A DNA stretch of 64,000 nt. It comes from Haematobia irritans. Lineage: Eukaryota; Arthropoda; Insecta; Diptera; Muscidae. The notes under the pieces are model-generated. The model was not told the DNA's origin. It searched no databases and saw nothing but the letters and a program-made list of their open reading frames with translations. Position 1 is the first letter of the stretch. Each line of letters starts with the position of its first letter. The stretch lies in assembly GCF_050003625.1 (NCBI RefSeq), contig NC_134398.1, positions 78,462,003 to 78,526,002 on the forward strand. The letters run 5' to 3'. Shown one piece after another: positions 1-10,728 of the stretch. The position numbers and the translations under genes are program-made.

Positions 1-242
1 CCGTTGTAAAATACGATTTTTTTGAAAATTTTGATTTTCGCTTTGATGTTTTTTTAACCACTTAACTTATCACACATTCAATTACACATGATTATTTGTC
101 ATCTTATTACCTTTCATTTAAGTATCAACAACATATAATCGGACATTTATAACTCGTGATATATTGTGTTTAGTGAAAACAGAGCGAAAATTTAAAAATA
201 ACTGGATATCTTAAAAACTGTTCCATAAAAAAAAAGTGAAAA
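1..242 (+). promoter_or_regulatory. Histone gene promoter and 5' UTR, copy 1
   Basis: This AT-rich stretch runs directly into a start codon at 243 followed by histone N-terminal codons. A TATA-like TTTATAAC lies near 147-154 and an initiator-like TTTAGTG about 20 bases further on, leaving a 5' UTR of roughly 70 bases, which suits a replication-dependent histone gene. The same sequence recurs almost unchanged at 17277-17513, with only a few differences, which fits a tandem histone repeat. The TATA and initiator assignments are read by eye. Confidence 0.6.
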
Positions 243-281
243 ATGACTGGTCGTGGTAAAGGTGGCAAAGACAGTCATTAA
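243..281 (+). pseudogene. Histone H4 (or H2A) 5' coding end, interrupted by retrotransposon
   Basis: ATG at 243 opens codons reading M-T-G-R-G-K-G-G-K, the N-terminal tail of histone H4. H2A starts M-S-G-R-G-K-G-G-K, differing only at residue 2, so threonine favours H4. However, the second copy of this promoter is divergent from H2B, whose usual partner is H2A, so H2A is not excluded. After the ninth codon (base 269 or 270) the histone sequence ends and the reading frame meets foreign codons D-S-H and a TAA at 279-281. The remaining ~90% of the gene is not in the window. The break coincides with the 5' end of element A1, in the same orientation. Confidence 0.75.
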
Positions 282-509
282 TATTCCGAAAAGACATTTT
301 AACACTTTTGCACTGTGACACTTTGTTTGAACACTTAGTTTGAGAACAAAATTTAATCCAGAAGTGGCCGAAAAGTGGTTTCTTAAGTGTAAATTTGAGA
401 AGCGACAGCACTGATAGTAGGCAGCAGAAATTTTCAATTGTTTGATACGTTACGTGAAAAGTTGACAATTGCATAGGAGGCACCAAAATTTTCAATTTTG
501 CTATTTTTC

Positions 510-2219
510 ATGGCAGAGGCAAGTGGTGGTGATATGGATGGCATGCTTACTGACTCCACCATTACTTTGAGTGATGGTGGTGAACGTAAGAAGGAAAGCA
601 GAAAAAACCGCCGTAAAAGAAGTGGTGGACGTGATGATGCGGCATACGACTGCATGAAGTTGCAGTTAGCGAATGACCGATATTTGTGTCGTATTGCTGA
701 ATTAGAGAAAGAAATCAAAACTCTAAAGAAACAATTATTTGAAATGTCATCTGAATTTCAATAACATAAAGAAATTCAGATAATCAACGCAAATGAAATT
801 GTACAAGATGGAAATATAGATGTGGCTGGCGAAATACACTGCCAAAAAAATTTGTATCCAAATGTTATAGTCAAAAATAACATTTCAACGGAAAATGACA
901 CTAGTGTACAGAACAATGGGTACACTGAAAAAAATTTAGAAATTTCTGAAATGGGAAAGACTGTTAGAATAGCCGAAAATTCTGACATGGCGATAGATGT
1001 AATAATAGAGGAAAGCAATACACCGCCGGTATTGCCAACGACATCAAAGGGCGCAGTCCCCAAACAAGCAAAAAATGCGGAGCAGTTTCCAACAATTGAA
1101 GCTGCAAAAGGCAAGAAAAAGAAGAAGCCGGCAACAAAGTCGAATATGGAGGCCCCAAAAGAGAAGATTATCAACACGAGTGGCATGGTGCCTGCGATTA
1201 CCATTTATGATGTTAGCGTTAAGGAAATTGCAAATATCCTGAATCGGACCCTTAGGACTGGCGATTTTAATATTATGATGGTAAGGAAAGGTGTTATAAA
1301 TGTGAAGATTAAAGGGTTGTCCAATTTCGAGAAGGTTACTTCTCTTTTTAGGGAGCGGGGATATATGGGTCATACCCATACCCCGAAATGTGTACTTCCG
1401 TATTCAATTGTCCTGCACGGACTATCTAATGAATACACTGTAGATGAGGTTGTTGGATTTTTCGCCAGTGACAAAATAGGATTTAATATTAGAATCTTAG
1501 GTGCGAGGAATGTGGCTGAGGACAAGTGGGTCCTTCGCGTGGACAGGACCAGCGACATCGAAGAACTGTACAAGTTAAGGACAGTTCTCGATTGCGTGGT
1601 CCGGTTCAAGAAGGACAAATCTAAGGGTCCTGCTCAATGTTTCAGATGTCAGCGATATGGCCATGTATCGGATAATTGCACAATGCCACTTCGATGCGTT
1701 AAGTGCGGGGGCCCTCATGCTCCCGGGGACTGCCATATCCCCCCCAAGGAGATAGCCTCTCGGGGCATCGTCGATCCCGTTTCCGGCGAGGTTTCTGCAT
1801 GCCCCCCCGTTAGGTGTGTCAATTGCGATACTGAGGGGCATACTGCTGGCTCTAGGTTATGTCCTCGTAGGGTTGCCATATTGACAACATTGGCTAAGCG
1901 TAAAGAGGAGGCGAAAGCCAAAGCCAAATCGGATCGCATAGCTGGTTTGTCATATGCGGCGGCGTTAGGTGGACATTCCAACTCTAATCCAGCTCCGACT
2001 GGCAGGGGTGGCGTTAGAATTGCGAAGGGGGCATCTCCTGCGGGTGCCTCAAATCGCAAAACTGACATGTTCGTCGCCTGTCAGCGAGTGTTTGGAAGTG
2101 ATTTTATCGGTATTTTTGCCAAGATGAGAGAGTTTGCCCCGAAGTATGAGCGGTTGGTGGCTGAGAGTGGTGAGAGTGAGGCCCTAGTGGCGATGATGAG
2201 AATGTTGTGTGATGTGTGA
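510..2219 (+). pseudogene. A1 ORF1, Gag-like RNA-binding protein, one in-frame stop
   Basis: The first ATG in good context is at 510 (MAEASGGDMDG). The N-terminal part has a basic patch (KNRRKRSGGR) and a heptad-rich segment, then an in-frame TAA at 762-764. The frame stays open afterwards to 2219, giving about 569 codons in total. From 822 there is a 465-residue open segment with a lysine-rich linker, a conserved domain beginning PAITIYDVSVKEIANIL (probably the region preceding the knuckles in Jockey/HeT-A-type Gag), and three CCHC knuckles: CFRCQRYGHVSDNC, CVKCGGPHAPGDC and CVNCDTEGHTAGSRLC. Family function: binds element RNA as an RNP and can steer it to chromatin. The stop makes this copy probably inactive. 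Confidence 0.85.
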
Positions 2220-5136
2220 GTTGAAGTGTGTATTTGTGAATGTCAACTCTTGCGTGTCCTTGAGCAGGAGACATTTTTTGGCTATGTTTGTGAGAGAACG
2301 GAATCCTGATGTTATGCTATTAGCGGAACATAGGCTTTCGTCCTCTCACATTCTAGACATCGATGGTTATCGGGTGTTTCGCCAGGACAGACTAGACCGC
2401 TCTGGTGGTGGGACGGCGGTCTTGGTGAGAGAGACATTCAGTTGTGAGGAGATAGCGATTTCAACGGGCAGTATTGAATCATGTGCTGCGCGTGTATGTA
2501 TGAGTGATGGCACTTCGGTGTCGTTTGTAGCAATGTACCTTCCACCGAATCGTACCTTGTGTGTGAATGATTTTGTTTCGATCTTTTCGCTTTATGATCT
2601 TGGCGAAATTGTTGTTGGTGCCGATTTGAACGCGAGACATCCTTCCTGGGGCGGTAATGAGACGGATACCAGGGGTAGGAGATTGTTTGAGCTCCTTCGG
2701 GAGAATCCGCATTTTGCAGCGTGCGCTGCGGATAGGCCGACCAGACCAAATGGAATTTCTGGCACGTATATAGACGCGTTTTTGCTCACCCCTGGTCTCC
2801 CTCTCCTTAACCCTGGGGGTGTTTCGGAGACTTTCGATTATGAATCGGACCATAGGGCGATTTGTGTGTGTTTGAGTGTTAGTGGAATTGCAAGGCGTGA
2901 ATGCATTGGGAATTTTGATTTTAGGAGAATGAACGTGAGGAGATTTAGGTCTCATTTGAGACATGCGCTTGGGGACCATTTGCTCCCCATAGATAGGAAT
3001 GTGACGATGGATGAAATTGATAATTGTGTGTCTGGTTTGTCGAGTGTTTTTAGTGAGGCTGTGGACATGTCTGTGCCGAGAATTTTGAATAGAAGATCTC
3101 TTCCTGATCTGCCTTCTGGAATAGTCAATCTTATTCGAGAACGGCGTAGGTTGTGTCGGACGATTCGTCGCTCACCAGATCCGGAGAGGCGATCTGAACT
3201 CAGGGCGGTAGTTGATGAACTTAATATTATCATTGGCAATTCGATTCAGTCTTTTGAAGATGAGCGAATTAGACGTCATCTAAGAAGCATTAGAGTGAAT
3301 AATAGGACATATAGTCAGGTAAAGAGGGCTGCCGGTTTGTCGTCTAAAACCTCCGTAGCTACATTACGTCGGCCTGATGGCACTCAGGCGACAGTTGATT
3401 TTGATAAAGCGGAGATTTTGGCCGATTTTCTCCAATCTTCGGCTCCTGACTATATGGATGATAATGATTTCTCCACTAATGTTTCTGAAGTTGCTAGGGG
3501 CATAGGTGGTGGCCCGCCAATGACTACATTTTGTAGTTCATTCACTGCGGATGGTTCTGTGGTTTTAGATCGTTCTCTTTGGAGCAGAGGGGGTTTGTTT
3601 CAGGTGATGACATTAGCCAGGCTCTGGCGTTAAGACCGGCGAAAAAGTCTTCTGGATTGGATGGCATCCCTGACACTATTATCAAGTGGGCTGGGGTTTT
3701 GATTTTTGGATTTTTGACCGTTCTCTTCAACCATTGTCTCAATTTGGGATATTTCCCGGGGGCATGGAAGAAGGCGGTTGTTATTCCGATACCAAAACCG
3801 GGAAGTTCTCGTGAGGAGTGTTCGGGATACAGACCAATATCGCTTTTGTCATCATTTGGCAAACTTCCGGAATTCTTTGTTCTCGAGAGGATTCGACTAT
3901 TTGCTGAGGAAAACGGAATTTTTAGAGATTTTCAATTTGGGTTTAGGCGCGGATTGTCCACTTCGCATGCACTTGGTGTTTTTGCGACGCATGTGGTGAG
4001 GGGTCTCGGCCGGAGATGTGGCACCTTGGCGGTTGGCCTTGATTTTGCCAAGGCATTTGATTCCGTCTGGCATGATGGAATACTTTTTAAGATGGATCGT
4101 CTTGGCTTTGACAGTCATTTGTGTGGGATGGTAGCAAGCTTCTTACGTGAACGCTCTTTCGCTGTGAAGGTGGGCAATGGGATGTCGAGCTGGAGACAGA
4201 TTCGTGCTGGTGTCCCCCAAGGTTCACTCCTTGGACCAATTTTATATACAATTTTTGCTAGCGACATCCCTGAGCCGCCGGAGAGGGGTTTGCTGCTAAC
4301 CTATGCAGGTGACGTTTTGGTCGCTTTTTCCGGTCCGAGGGCCAGTCTGATTGAGAGAAGTCTGAATTTCTACTTGGAGGAGCTCCACAGCTACTTCTCC
4401 AGGTGGAAACTTAGACTTAATGTGAATAAATGTTCGGCGTTGTGTATAACGGGGCGGCCGGGTTCAGTTTTTCCTAATTTCAGGTCCTATCATCCATCTG
4501 TCATGATTGATGGTACTCCAGTTGTGGTATCGGACACTCTCAAGTATTTGGGGGTCGTTTTTGATGCCAAGTTTTCGTTTTGCCGCCACATCGACAATGT
4601 TTTGGCTAAGGCCAAACGTGTTTATTTTGGGTACAGTGGCCTGATTCGTATGAGGGGTGGCCTCTCCAAACGGGTCAAACTACTGATTTATAGTCAGATA
4701 GTGCGACCCGTTATCACCTATGCCTTCCCCATCTGGTTCGGCATTTCGTCGGCTCAAATGGAAAGACTTAGGGTGTGGGAGAGGTGTATTCTTCGGTCAT
4801 GCGTGGGTATTGGAGTTAGGACGATGGATGATTAGACATCACTCTACAAGGGTGGTGATGGATAGGTCGGGGGCGATGAGGATCGACGTTGTCATGGTGA
4901 GGGACGCGTTGAGGTTCTTGGGCAATTCCGGATTGCTGTCGAATGTTATGGTGGCCGGGATGCTTGACTATCGAGAGGACCTAGAGATTTTAACGACAAG
5001 GGCCCACTTGGCCCCAGCTGCACTCCTTGTTTTGGACGAGGGGGGACTATTGTACAGAGACGGACTGCTTTTGTTTTACCACAGAAGATCTGGGACGTAC
5101 GACATAGATGATAGGGTTTATCTAACGACACAGTGA
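2212..5136 (+). pseudogene. A1 ORF2, endonuclease-reverse transcriptase, frameshifted
   Basis: The start ATG at 2212 overlaps the ORF1 stop by eight bases (ATGTGTGA), a stop-restart arrangement. The first third is an AP-like endonuclease (NVNSC near the start, AEHRLSSSHI, GADLNARHPSWGG, and the C-terminal SDHRAI). The reverse transcriptase follows, with GFRRGLSTSHAL, LDFAKAFDSVWHDG and AGVPQGSLLGPIL. The catalytic box at 4302-4313 reads YAGD instead of YADD, removing a metal-binding aspartate. A one-base deletion near 3590 shifts frame, and a deletion of about eight bases near 4830 shifts it again. The C-terminus YDIDDRVYLTTQ matches the other copies. No RNase H domain is seen. This copy cannot make a working enzyme. 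Confidence 0.9.
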
Positions 5137-5507
5137 CCTTACCCATTTTGTAAATATTGTAAATAGTGTAAATATAGTAGTTTTAAGTATTAGTTTTAAG
5201 TTGTAGCTATAAGAAGATTTAGTAATTTTTTAAAAAACCTGAAATTTTGTCTATTTTTTTAACTTCCAATTTTTTAAGACAACGAAATGAATTTAATTAT
5301 CCAATTATTTGTTTATCTTTTGTTTGATGATTGTGCGTGTGGCAAGACTACAGCAAAAATTAATTTCAATGTTGAAAATGTAATTGATAGACTTACATAT
5401 GTTTAATTATATATTGATTATATAAGTTCATGTCATCTTATAAATTATATAGGAATTTAATGGAATAAAATGATCTATTTAAAATGAAATGAAAAAACCA
5501 CTAGATC

Positions 5508-5727
5508 ATTGATCTACAATGTACACTGTGTCGTCGATATCCAGCGCTCCTATGGTAAAATCGAAGATTCTGGTCCCTATCAAATTGGTGGCTAAATTGG
5601 TTAGCTTACCTGGATTTTTGAGAAGCCGAAATCAAAATAGTAGGCAGCAGAATTTGTTCAAAATCATTTACCTTACCAGCGATTTTGAGAAGCCGAAAAC
5701 GAAATAGTAGGCAGCAAAAATTGTAGT
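5508..5727 (+). mobile_element. Composite retrotransposon fragment (antisense ORF2 end + 5' UTR monomers)
   Basis: This 220-base piece lies between the 3' ends of A1 and B. Its first ~80 bases, read on the minus strand, encode the ORF2 C-terminus (FYHRR, then after a frameshift LDIDDTVYIVDQ and a stop). The rest, on the plus strand, is two 5' UTR monomers of the A2 type, each with GAGAAGCCGAAA and AGTAGGCAGCA. The same composite occurs at 18658-18890 in front of A2, so the two pieces share an origin. It breaks off after AAAAATTGTA at the 3' end of element B. Confidence 0.7.
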
Positions 5728-6063
5728 TTTCAGTTTGAGTTTCAAAAATAGCTATTTATTTTCCAAAATTCTTATATACTAATATAAAAGGTAGCTTACT
5801 TCTAAATTCCTACATAAACCTATACAGTACTCTACTGGTTCCTGCATCTACAACTTCTACTTAAATTCTAATACAATATTATTATTGGTATTTCTGCTTC
5901 TTACAATAAAATCTTGACATAAACTAGCTCCAAAAATTAGGAAATTAAAAAAAGAGCAACTTCAATTTGATTTTAAATAATTAAAGATTAAAAATTAAAA
6001 TAAATTATAATAAAAACTATATACATATATGCAGAGCATGCATTCCTCCTGCATGCCCATCCC

Positions 6064-8924
6064 TCACTGTGTCGTGGGGTACACAGTGTCCGTGATGTCC
6101 AAGGTACGGTGCCTTCTATGGTAAAACAGCAAGGCTTCACCATCATATAACCCACCCTCCTCATGCAACCTGAGAAGCGCCGCTGGTGGCAGGTGCCTCC
6201 TGCCCATCAGCGTCCCAACATCATCCCCACAAGCTATATACTAAGAAACGAGCCTATTGCCAACATCCTCACACCCCCGCAGAAATCCCAAGGCAAGCCC
6301 AACCACAAAACAGTCGAACCTGGGAAAAGCCGCAGCATCATACACCTCCCCATTAGACGCACTCCTAAAGGAACCATCCTCTAACACCCTAACCCGAAGC
6401 CCCAAGCACGACCTCAGAACCTTCCTCTCCCGAAATGCCAGCCCACACTGGAAAGGAGTAAGCCATGACAGGCCTAACCAACTGCCGATAAATTAGCAAC
6501 CTAATCTCCTTAGACAGGCCTCCCCTCATGCGGAGAAGATGGTGATACCCGAAGTACACCTTCTTCGCCTTGGACAGCACATGATCAACATGCCTGTGAA
6601 ACTCTAGCCCACCATCAAATACCACCCCCAGGTATTTGATGGTATCAGCGACCTCAATAACACCCCCGCCAACCGTGAAGGTCGGACGGAAAGTCCTAAA
6701 GTTGGGATAAAAATCCCCCGCACGGCCCCTAAATACAATCGCCGAACTCTTAGAAACATTGAGCGAAAGCCTCCACCTCGTGAAAAACTCATGCAGGTCG
6801 TCAAGATACGCGTTAAGCGCCTGAGCCACCAAGCTGGCCCTGGGTCCCGAGCAGGCGACCAAAACATCGTCAGCATAGGCCAATAGCAAGCCCCTTGAGG
6901 GCGGCTGGGGGATGTCACAAGAATATATGTTATATAACATAGGACCAAGCAGAGACCCCTGTGGCACCCCTGCCCGAACGCGGCGCTCCGCAGAAAATTC
7001 CTCCCCCACCCTGACACTGAATGTGCGTCCCCTCAGGAAACTCACAACCAGCCTACAGGTCTGCTCGTCAAATCCGAACGACTTCATCTTGAAAAGCAGA
7101 CCGTCATGCCAAACCGAATCGAACGCCTTGGAGAGATCCAGGCCGACAGCCATAGTGCCATGCTTCCTATCGAAGCCACGGACCACAAAACCAGACAAGA
7201 CAGGAAGGGCATGAGAAGAGGAGAGCCCAGTCCTAAAACCGAATTGCGAATCGCAAAGAACCCCCCTGCCCTCGACAAACCCCTCCCAAAAGCGGAAAGA
7301 AGTGAAATGGGCCTATAACCCGAGCAAGAACCGGGATCAGAACCCGGCTTGGGAACAGGAACCACAGTAGCCACCCTCCAGGCAGCCGGAAAGTACCCCA
7401 AATTGAGGCAGTGGTTCAGCAGGACGCACAAAAAGGACCACACAACATCACCCGCCCTCTTCAACGCCACATCCGGGACCCAGTCGATCCCAGCAGACCT
7501 CCTGGAGGGCCTGGAAGCAAGAAATTCTCCGACCGAGGACGGTTTGATAAAACCGCCCTCGCGCCAGAGAGAAGTGTCACCAACAACGGAGCCATCGGCA
7601 GCAAAGTCGCCAGAAAACGAGACAACGGGAGCAGAACCCCCCACCCCAGCCGCAACGGACGATACCATATCGTCAAAGGCCTGGTCGGGCAGAGAAACGC
7701 CAGGAACCGCAGCGCCCTGCACAAAATCGGCAAACGCCTCCGCCTTCCCGACATCGGAAACAACCCTATCACCACCCTCAGTGGCCCTAATCCCAACCGG
7801 ATCACTGCGCGCCAAACCCGCAGCCCTACGAACCCTACCATAAGTCCGCGAATCCATCCTAATCCCCTCAAGAGACCGCCTAGTCCTATCCCTCTCGAAG
7901 CATAGAGCACGCCTTCCAATGATCGTGGTGAGATTCCTGATATCAGCTCTAAGGATATTACGCCTGTCGGGATCGGGTGATCTCCGAAGCGTACTGCAAA
8001 GTCTCCTCCGTTCTCTTATAAACCTGGTAATGTCATTCGGAAAAACCAGGTCGGGTTTCCTTGCGGTAACCCTAGGGACGGAGGAAGAAATTGCATCCCT
8101 GGAAGCTGCACCAAGTCCTTCAACACACTCATCGATCTCAGAGATCGTGACATTACGCCCCACCGGAAGCCCAATCTCTGAGAGACGCCTACGCAAACCG
8201 CTCTTAAACCTGCGAACATTCATATGACCAAAGTCAAAGAAAGAAGCGGGCTCACAAACCTCGACGTCCCCTATCGTGAGAGAAACACAGATCGCCCTAT
8301 GGTCAGACTCATAGTCAAGCGCCGTCGACCGACCTCCACTGCCCGTCGGGTATAACCCCGGCGACAGTAAAAACAGATCTATGAAAGTGCCCCCCGTGAT
8401 ATTGGGCCTAGTCGGAATATCCGCAGAGCAAGTAGCGAGACCGGGCACTTCAACCAAATACCTCGCTAAACGTCTCCCCCTAACATCCGTGCGAAAACCA
8501 CCCCAAAGCGGGTGCTGAGCGTTCAGATCAGCACCAACAACAACCTCACCATACTCGTTTAGAGCAGACACTGCATCCAGATCAGAGGCGACAAAAGGCA
8601 CCCCGAAACAAAAACAACTGAAGACCCACCCCTCAGAAACACCCTAGCCGCACAGGATTCCACAGCACCCGTGCCCAAGTGAAGTCCCTCGCACCTAAAC
8701 ACATCCCTGACAAGAACCGCGGTTCCGCCGCCGCGATCCCCCCTATCCTGCCTGAAGACCCGAAAACCATCAACCTGAAACCTGTGGCGCGCCATAAGGT
8801 GATGTTCCGCAATAAGCAAAACATCAGGCTTATGTTGCCCAATAAAAGCCCTAAGGTAATGCCTCTTGGCGACGGAAACACAAGAATTGACATTAACAAA
8901 GATACAGACGAGCGGCCTAGACAT
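6064..8924 (-). pseudogene. B ORF2, endonuclease-reverse transcriptase, frameshifted
   Basis: ATG at 8924 overlaps the ORF1 stop by eight bases (ATGTCTAG). The endonuclease has FVNVNSCVSVAKRHY, GADLNAQHPLWGG and SDHRAICVSL. The reverse transcriptase has QFGFRTGLSSSHAL, LDLSKAFDSVWHDG, AGVPQGSLLGPML and an intact YADD at 6877-6866. Frame changes occur near 8600 and near 7300. Near 6430 the segment equivalent to QMERLRVWER is disrupted, and the C-terminal part (to TDTVYPTTQ, stop 6066-6064) is further damaged. Catalytic residues survive, so the lesions may be fairly recent, but no full-length protein is possible. Confidence 0.88.
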
Positions 8925-10545
8925 TGCACAAACCGCGCAGAAGACCCGTCAAGGCCGCAGTCTCCCCCTGCTCAGCAACCAACCTACCGAAAGTTGGCGC
9001 GAGTTGCCTCATCCTAACAAACACACTGACGAAATCCTCGCCGAAGACCCTCTGACAGCTCTCGAACATATCAACCTGTCCCGAAGTGGTCCTAGCCGGG
9101 GCCCCGCCCCCCGGAACCACACCACGGGCAACAGGCCGAGTTCCAGAACCGGCTGCAGCGGCATATGAAAGCCCTGCAATCCGATCCGACCTAGCCTTAC
9201 CTCTAGCCTTAACCTCAGCCCTACGTTCTGCTGCCTTCTCGACGAGGGCGACCCGTTTAGGGCACCCCCGTGAGCCCGCGCCATGCCCGTCTACGCCACA
9301 ATTGACGCAGAAGAGCGTGGGAACCTCGAGCCTAACCGTCTGGCCCGTCGCCCCGTCGACGACCTCCTTACCGTCCAGTGCCTTAGGATGCACCCGACAC
9401 TCCCCTCTGCCATGAGGCTGGCTGCACCTCACACAGCGGAACTGCATCCCGCAGTTCACTGCCACGTGACCATACCTCTGACAGTTATAACACTGAACGG
9501 GACCCCGGCCAGTATCCCTGCGAGACTCAACTTTAAAATCCAGCAATAACCTGATCTTAAATAGCTTCTCTACCTCAGTGGTTTTGCCAACCCGCAAAAG
9601 CCACATGTTCTCCGCGATGTTCGACAGACCCTGAATGTCCAAGTCGAAACCGCAGACCTTCACTAACTCGGCCCTAACCTCCTCCACCGAGTACCCTCTA
9701 GGAAGTCCCTCAATAATCAGTGAAAGCGGCACCAAAGGACGCGGAGTATGCGTCGTGAACTTATACCCTCTAGCCCTAAGCAGCTCTCTAACCTTCTCAA
9801 AAGACTCTAGACCCTTCAAACCTGTGCTCAAGACACCTTTCCTAACCATACGAATGGTGAAACCCCGCGTTACCATATTTACCTTTAGGAGATTATGCAT
9901 CTCCTGGGCTGCAACGTCGTAGACCATGATGTTAGGCATGGTTCCCGTAATCTCCGCCGCTACCGGCCTCTTCTCCACCTTTTCAGTCGTCTTCTTCTCC
10001 TCTCCATAGCTGACACCAAGAATTGTCAGCTTACGTCTCTTCTTCTTTTCACCTTGCTCGGCTGAAGGTTTTGCTGCTGCTGTCGCTGCTGCTGATGTTG
10101 ATGCCTTCGGCTCTGCTTCCACTCCCGGTTGCGTGGGCTTCTTGCTCGCAACCGCAGGTGAGGCCGGCTTTGCGCTCACCGTCTCCTTCTCCCCGGGCAT
10201 GGGCTTCTTGCACCCGGGCTGGCTCACTGGCAGTGTGACACCAGTCTCCAATGGTAAACTCTGGCTTGGTTTACCCTTTCCGCTGGCCCTTCGGTAGGGA
10301 TCCAGCTCCTTCTCCAGCCTGGCTACAGTGCGTTTATAGCACTCCTCCCTGGACGCCAGCTCGTGAACCTGACGCCCAAGAGCTTCAAGGCGATCCAACA
10401 TCCACTGATGCTCGCCACGAGTCACAGTGAGCGGGTCACTATCGGTCGTCATTCTTTTTTCAGGGTAATTTTCAATAGACTCATCAGAGTCCATATCCAT
10501 ATCACCCCGATCTCTAATAAGTTTATTTTCCATCACAGCAGCCAC
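8917..10545 (-). CDS. B ORF1, Gag-like RNA-binding protein, intact (542 aa)
   Basis: An uninterrupted frame of 542 residues runs from MAAVMENKLIRD to GLLRGLCNV; an internal ATG at residue 5 is an alternative start. An acidic N-terminus is followed by a coiled-coil-like segment (LDRLEALGRQVHELASREE, about residues 50-85), a Pro/Ala/Lys linker with the basic KKKRRK, the conserved pre-knuckle domain (NIMVYDVAAQEMHNLL onward) and three knuckles starting near residue 348: CYNCQRYGHVAVNC, CVRCSQPHGRGEC and CVNCGVDGHGAGSRGC. The tail contains RSDRIAGLSYAAAAG, shared with A1 and A2. Expected role: RNP formation with element RNA. It is the only intact ORF1 besides that of element C. Confidence 0.88.
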   Translation of the reverse strand: MAAVMENKLIRDRGDMDMDSDESIENYPEKRMTTDSDPLTVTRGEHQWMLDRLEALGRQVHELASREECYKRTVARLEKELDPYRRASGKGKPSQSLPLETGVTLPVSQPGCKKPMPGEKETVSAKPASPAVASKKPTQPGVEAEPKASTSAAATAAAKPSAEQGEKKKRRKLTILGVSYGEEKKTTEKVEKRPVAAEITGTMPNIMVYDVAAQEMHNLLKVNMVTRGFTIRMVRKGVLSTGLKGLESFEKVRELLRARGYKFTTHTPRPLVPLSLIIEGLPRGYSVEEVRAELVKVCGFDLDIQGLSNIAENMWLLRVGKTTEVEKLFKIRLLLDFKVESRRDTGRGPVQCYNCQRYGHVAVNCGMQFRCVRCSQPHGRGECRVHPKALDGKEVVDGATGQTVRLEVPTLFCVNCGVDGHGAGSRGCPKRVALVEKAAERRAEVKARGKARSDRIAGLSYAAAAGSGTRPVARGVVPGGGAPARTTSGQVDMFESCQRVFGEDFVSVFVRMRQLAPTFGRLVAEQGETAALTGLLRGLCNV

Positions 10546-10728
10546 TAACTAGGCGTGCTGTGATGTAAAATTACTTATCGAGCCAAAAAAATTGAAAACC
10601 TCTGCCTCGTAGGCGATTCTCAGTTTTGCTAGGCACCAAGAAACCAAGAAGAAAAGTTTGTCGCTTAAGTCTTTCAATTTAAGTGACTACTATTTCTTCT
10701 CAAAATTCCAGCTAAGCAACGACTGTAA
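10546..10728 (-). promoter_or_regulatory. B 5' UTR, ORF1-proximal part
   Basis: Read on the minus strand, this is the leader just upstream of the B ORF1 ATG. It contains GAGAAGAAATAGTAGTCACTT, the B version of the AGTAG box seen in the leaders of A1, A2 and C. The rest of the leader is displaced to 16135-16658 by nested element C; the sequence at 10729-10741 is the duplicated target. Confidence 0.7.

Larger units (their letters stand above)
270..5507 (+). mobile_element. Jockey-like non-LTR retrotransposon A1, inserted in histone gene
   Basis: The element starts right after the histone codons and ends in an AT-rich 3' UTR with a GGAATAAAATGA polyadenylation-like motif near 5461-5475; there is no long poly(A). 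It has a short 5' UTR (270-509) containing AGTAGGCAGCAG, ORF1 (510-2219) and ORF2 (2212-5136). Both ORFs are damaged. Element A2 at 18.7-23.8 kb is its closest relative in the window. The downstream boundary abuts another retrotransposon fragment at 5508 instead of the rest of the histone gene, so no target duplication can be read. The Jockey-superfamily assignment rests on domain order, knuckles and lack of RNase H. Confidence 0.85.

Noticed and set aside
776..2068. Several minus-strand frames over A1 ORF1 and ORF2
   Set aside because: They are shadows of the plus-strand ORFs, which have knuckle, endonuclease and reverse transcriptase motifs.
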